64,000 nucleotides of DNA from Puffinus mauretanicus (taxonomy: Eukaryota; Chordata; Aves; Procellariiformes; Procellariidae). The notes beneath the pieces were generated by a model that saw only the letters and a list, made by a program, of their open reading frames with translations, was not told the DNA's origin and did not search any database. Within the stretch, counting starts at the first letter, position 1. Each line of letters starts with the position of its first letter. Positions 62,101 through 64,000 of the stretch are shown here, one piece after another. The translations under genes were made by a program, and so were the position numbers. The DNA lies in contig JAJKFH010000115.1 of NCBI GenBank assembly GCA_023333565.1, positions 1,736,001 to 1,800,000 on the forward strand. Reading direction: 5' to 3'.

Positions 62101-63621
62101 ATATCATTAACAATTGCATTCTTCTCACTGAGCTGCAATACATAATAATCTTTGCCTATTTTCTACACTGCAGAAATGATAAGTCCAATATCCCTCCCTT
62201 TATGAATATATTTGTGTGAATAATTAATGTGTAACTAATTTATCTACTTCAGAATGTTCTACAAAATAAAATTCTATGAAAATAATACCAATTTAGTCAA
62301 TAGAAATGTATTTGTTGTACTTTTCTGCATGAAAAAAGTTAGCTAACTGGAATCTTCCTGCATATCCCAGCTCCGCTACGACCACTTATCTGTGTTTAGA
62401 GTTTGATTGCAAGAAAAAGATGTAAAGCTATTGTGGTCCACTTAGAAGGAGCTCCACTTGCTTAAGAGGGAGTAAACAGACAGTGGCAAATAATATCCTC
62501 CTAATGTGCTACTGCTGAGACACTGCAACACTAAGATATGCTGCTGAAGATGTTAGAAAGAAAGACAAGAAAAAAAGCAGAAATGTAACCCATACATGCC
62601 CTTTCTGAGAATAACTCTAGGGAAGAAACTACCTTCTGCACACCAGGCGTGAACTATAAGCATCAGCCCAAGGCAGTTGCAGGTCCGTAATATCCCCACT
62701 AACTGGCATGCAGGAATGAACTCCCTGGCCTTCACAGCACCTGCTGAAGGTGGCTCTATGCACGGCGCGTAGTGCAAGGTTGCACACGGGGCCTCAGTTA
62801 CGGCTGGCTCCCTCTCCAGAGCATGCAAGACTCAGTACCTACGCGTGCCAGTTGGACTCGCATGCCATGGTGCAGGCTGGGCTGCCTGCCTGCATGCAGA
62901 GTGGGAGCAGTCCAGCAGCGAGCTGCAAGGCAGTCGAGCAGAAAAATGGCAGAAAGGAGGCAGAGCAGGCTGTGCTTATGCTCTGGGGACTGCTTTTCAG
63001 AACCGTGTACACGTAGCCCTGATAGACCTTCCCTTATGTATGCAATCACCATGTCACAACGCTAATATCTTTCTTTTCCTTTCTCTCTCCCTGTCCACAA
63101 GCCTTGACCCTCTTCCTTCTTTTCTCTATCTCCCTACTTGATTTTGTTCTGAAATCATCCTCCTCTTTCAGAAGTTTCCCTTTCTTGATACGTAAATACA
63201 ATAAAAGTGTGCACAAGTAAAGCAGCAAAACAGCTAAGGAAGCAAACACTATTGTCATTATTTCATGTTTCCAATTAATTCAAATGGCAAATTTATTGGA
63301 AATCAATACAGTGTATTGGAAATAAATCATTCAAGCAACATGGCAAGCTAGGGAAAATAGCCCTCTTGGTAATTGAAAAGCTAACTGAGCAGGATGTACT
63401 GTAATTGATCACATAGGTAGCTTAAAGAACAGATTTATTCTATTCTGCTCTCTATAGGCTATTTTTTTCTGGGGGCCACAGAAAGAATTTGAAATGTATT
63501 GCAATGTATATTTACAATTTTCATTAACAAGATATTGTAAAAAAGAAGGTTCAATTGTCAAAGATTATGCACAGAGTTTATTTCCATTCTCCTTCTTCAG
63601 TCTCTTTTTCTTTATGCAATA

Positions 63622-63643
63622 GTTCACGTGCAATGCACGTAAC
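63622..63643. repeat. Inverted ACGTGCA pair with an E-box
   Basis: ACGTGCA and TGCACGT flank a single A, and GTT/AAC pair outside them. The left arm contains CACGTG, the canonical E-box. Possible bHLH or bZIP binding site, but short enough to be chance. Confidence 0.6.
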
Positions 63644-64000
63644 TTCTTTATTACTATGGCTAGTCTGATCTACCCTCATATAGGCTGTCAAAATTTGCTT
63701 AGGTTTACTTAGCAAATATGAATAAATATAAAACTGCCAAATTAAAATTGCTGCAGTATACTCTGCCAGCCATGGGCATGAAGATCTCTGCTTTCTGTAA
63801 CCTTTTCTATTCATTCTGGGCAGATTTCCAGTTTTCTCTGTAGTAATGTTTCAGTGGATTGCAGCCTTGTTCCTCCTTCCTACCAGCCTTCTCCTACAAT
63901 CCCTTCTTGCTTTGAAACATCATCCATGGGTTACCCTTCGTGCCAGATAGGAGGATTAGCATTTCTTTAATCCTATTAACTTTAATATCAATAGGTTATT

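Larger units (their letters stand above)
60875..64000. other. Unique non-coding stretch with one GC-richer pocket
   Basis: No gene is recognised. Contains a GAAA tract at 62076-62100, a pocket at about 62690-63020 with more C, G and CpG than its surroundings, a CT-rich run at 63068-63140, and a short ACGTGCA inverted repeat at 63622-63643. A 70-codon minus-strand frame at 63046-63258 has one membrane-like segment but its charged part comes from the CT-rich run, so it is not called. Confidence 0.5.

Noticed and set aside
63046..63258. Single-pass membrane protein exon on the minus strand
   Set aside because: The hydrophobic run is short and the following K/R/E-rich part is translated from a CT-rich simple tract, which produces such residues by composition.
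1..64000. CRISPR array, operon, phage or bacterial defence system
   Set aside because: No regularly spaced repeats, no long frames, and the repeats present are avian retroelements.

Overview
This window reads as bird nuclear DNA. The sequence is AT-rich throughout, and no open reading frame exceeds 146 codons. The repeats are typically avian: two CR1 LINE fragments, a complete solo LTR of a common avian endogenous retrovirus family, a second GC-rich avian LTR, and a scrambled ERV remnant. There are no operons, Shine-Dalgarno sites or other prokaryotic features. The LTR families suggest a neoavian bird, but the species cannot be read from the sequence. I recognise no protein-coding gene, tRNA, rRNA or known microRNA. 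The window is best described as intergenic or deep intronic.

Layout. 0-4 kb: unique AT-rich DNA. 4.0-5.3 kb: a minus-strand, 5'-truncated CR1 with a decayed reverse transcriptase. 6.8-7.6 kb: a plus-strand, CpG-rich LTR with a poly(A) signal. 7.6-14 kb: unique DNA with a poly(A)/poly(G) tract and two adjacent inverted repeats near 12.5 kb. 14.0-14.5 kb: a complete minus-strand solo LTR with near-matching 5-bp flanks. 18.6-19.2 kb: an ERV remnant starting with a deleted copy of the same LTR and holding a duplicated internal segment. 19.8-20.1 kb: a plus-strand CR1 fragment missing its 3' end. From 20 kb to the end: mostly unique AT-rich DNA with microsatellites, perfect hairpins, three possible MIR-like SINE remnants (31.8, 42.5 and 44.9 kb), a G-quadruplex tract at 49.3 kb and modestly GC-richer pockets at 46.1-46.7, 48.2-48.7 and 62.7-63.0 kb.

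The most useful leads are speculative. On the plus strand a TATA box at 30.73 kb sits about 90 bases before a strong splice donor. Further along the same strand are exon-like blocks bounded by acceptor and donor consensus at 35.7, 40.75, 56.95 and 60.6 kb. The 35.7, 40.75 and 56.95 kb blocks have mutually compatible reading frames, but chance could explain this. The structural leads are a nested hairpin at 44.0 kb, a 24-bp perfect palindrome beside a second hairpin at 12.55 kb, and a near-palindromic AT block at 33.6 kb. I found no evidence of a new defence, mobile or regulatory system, and none is claimed.
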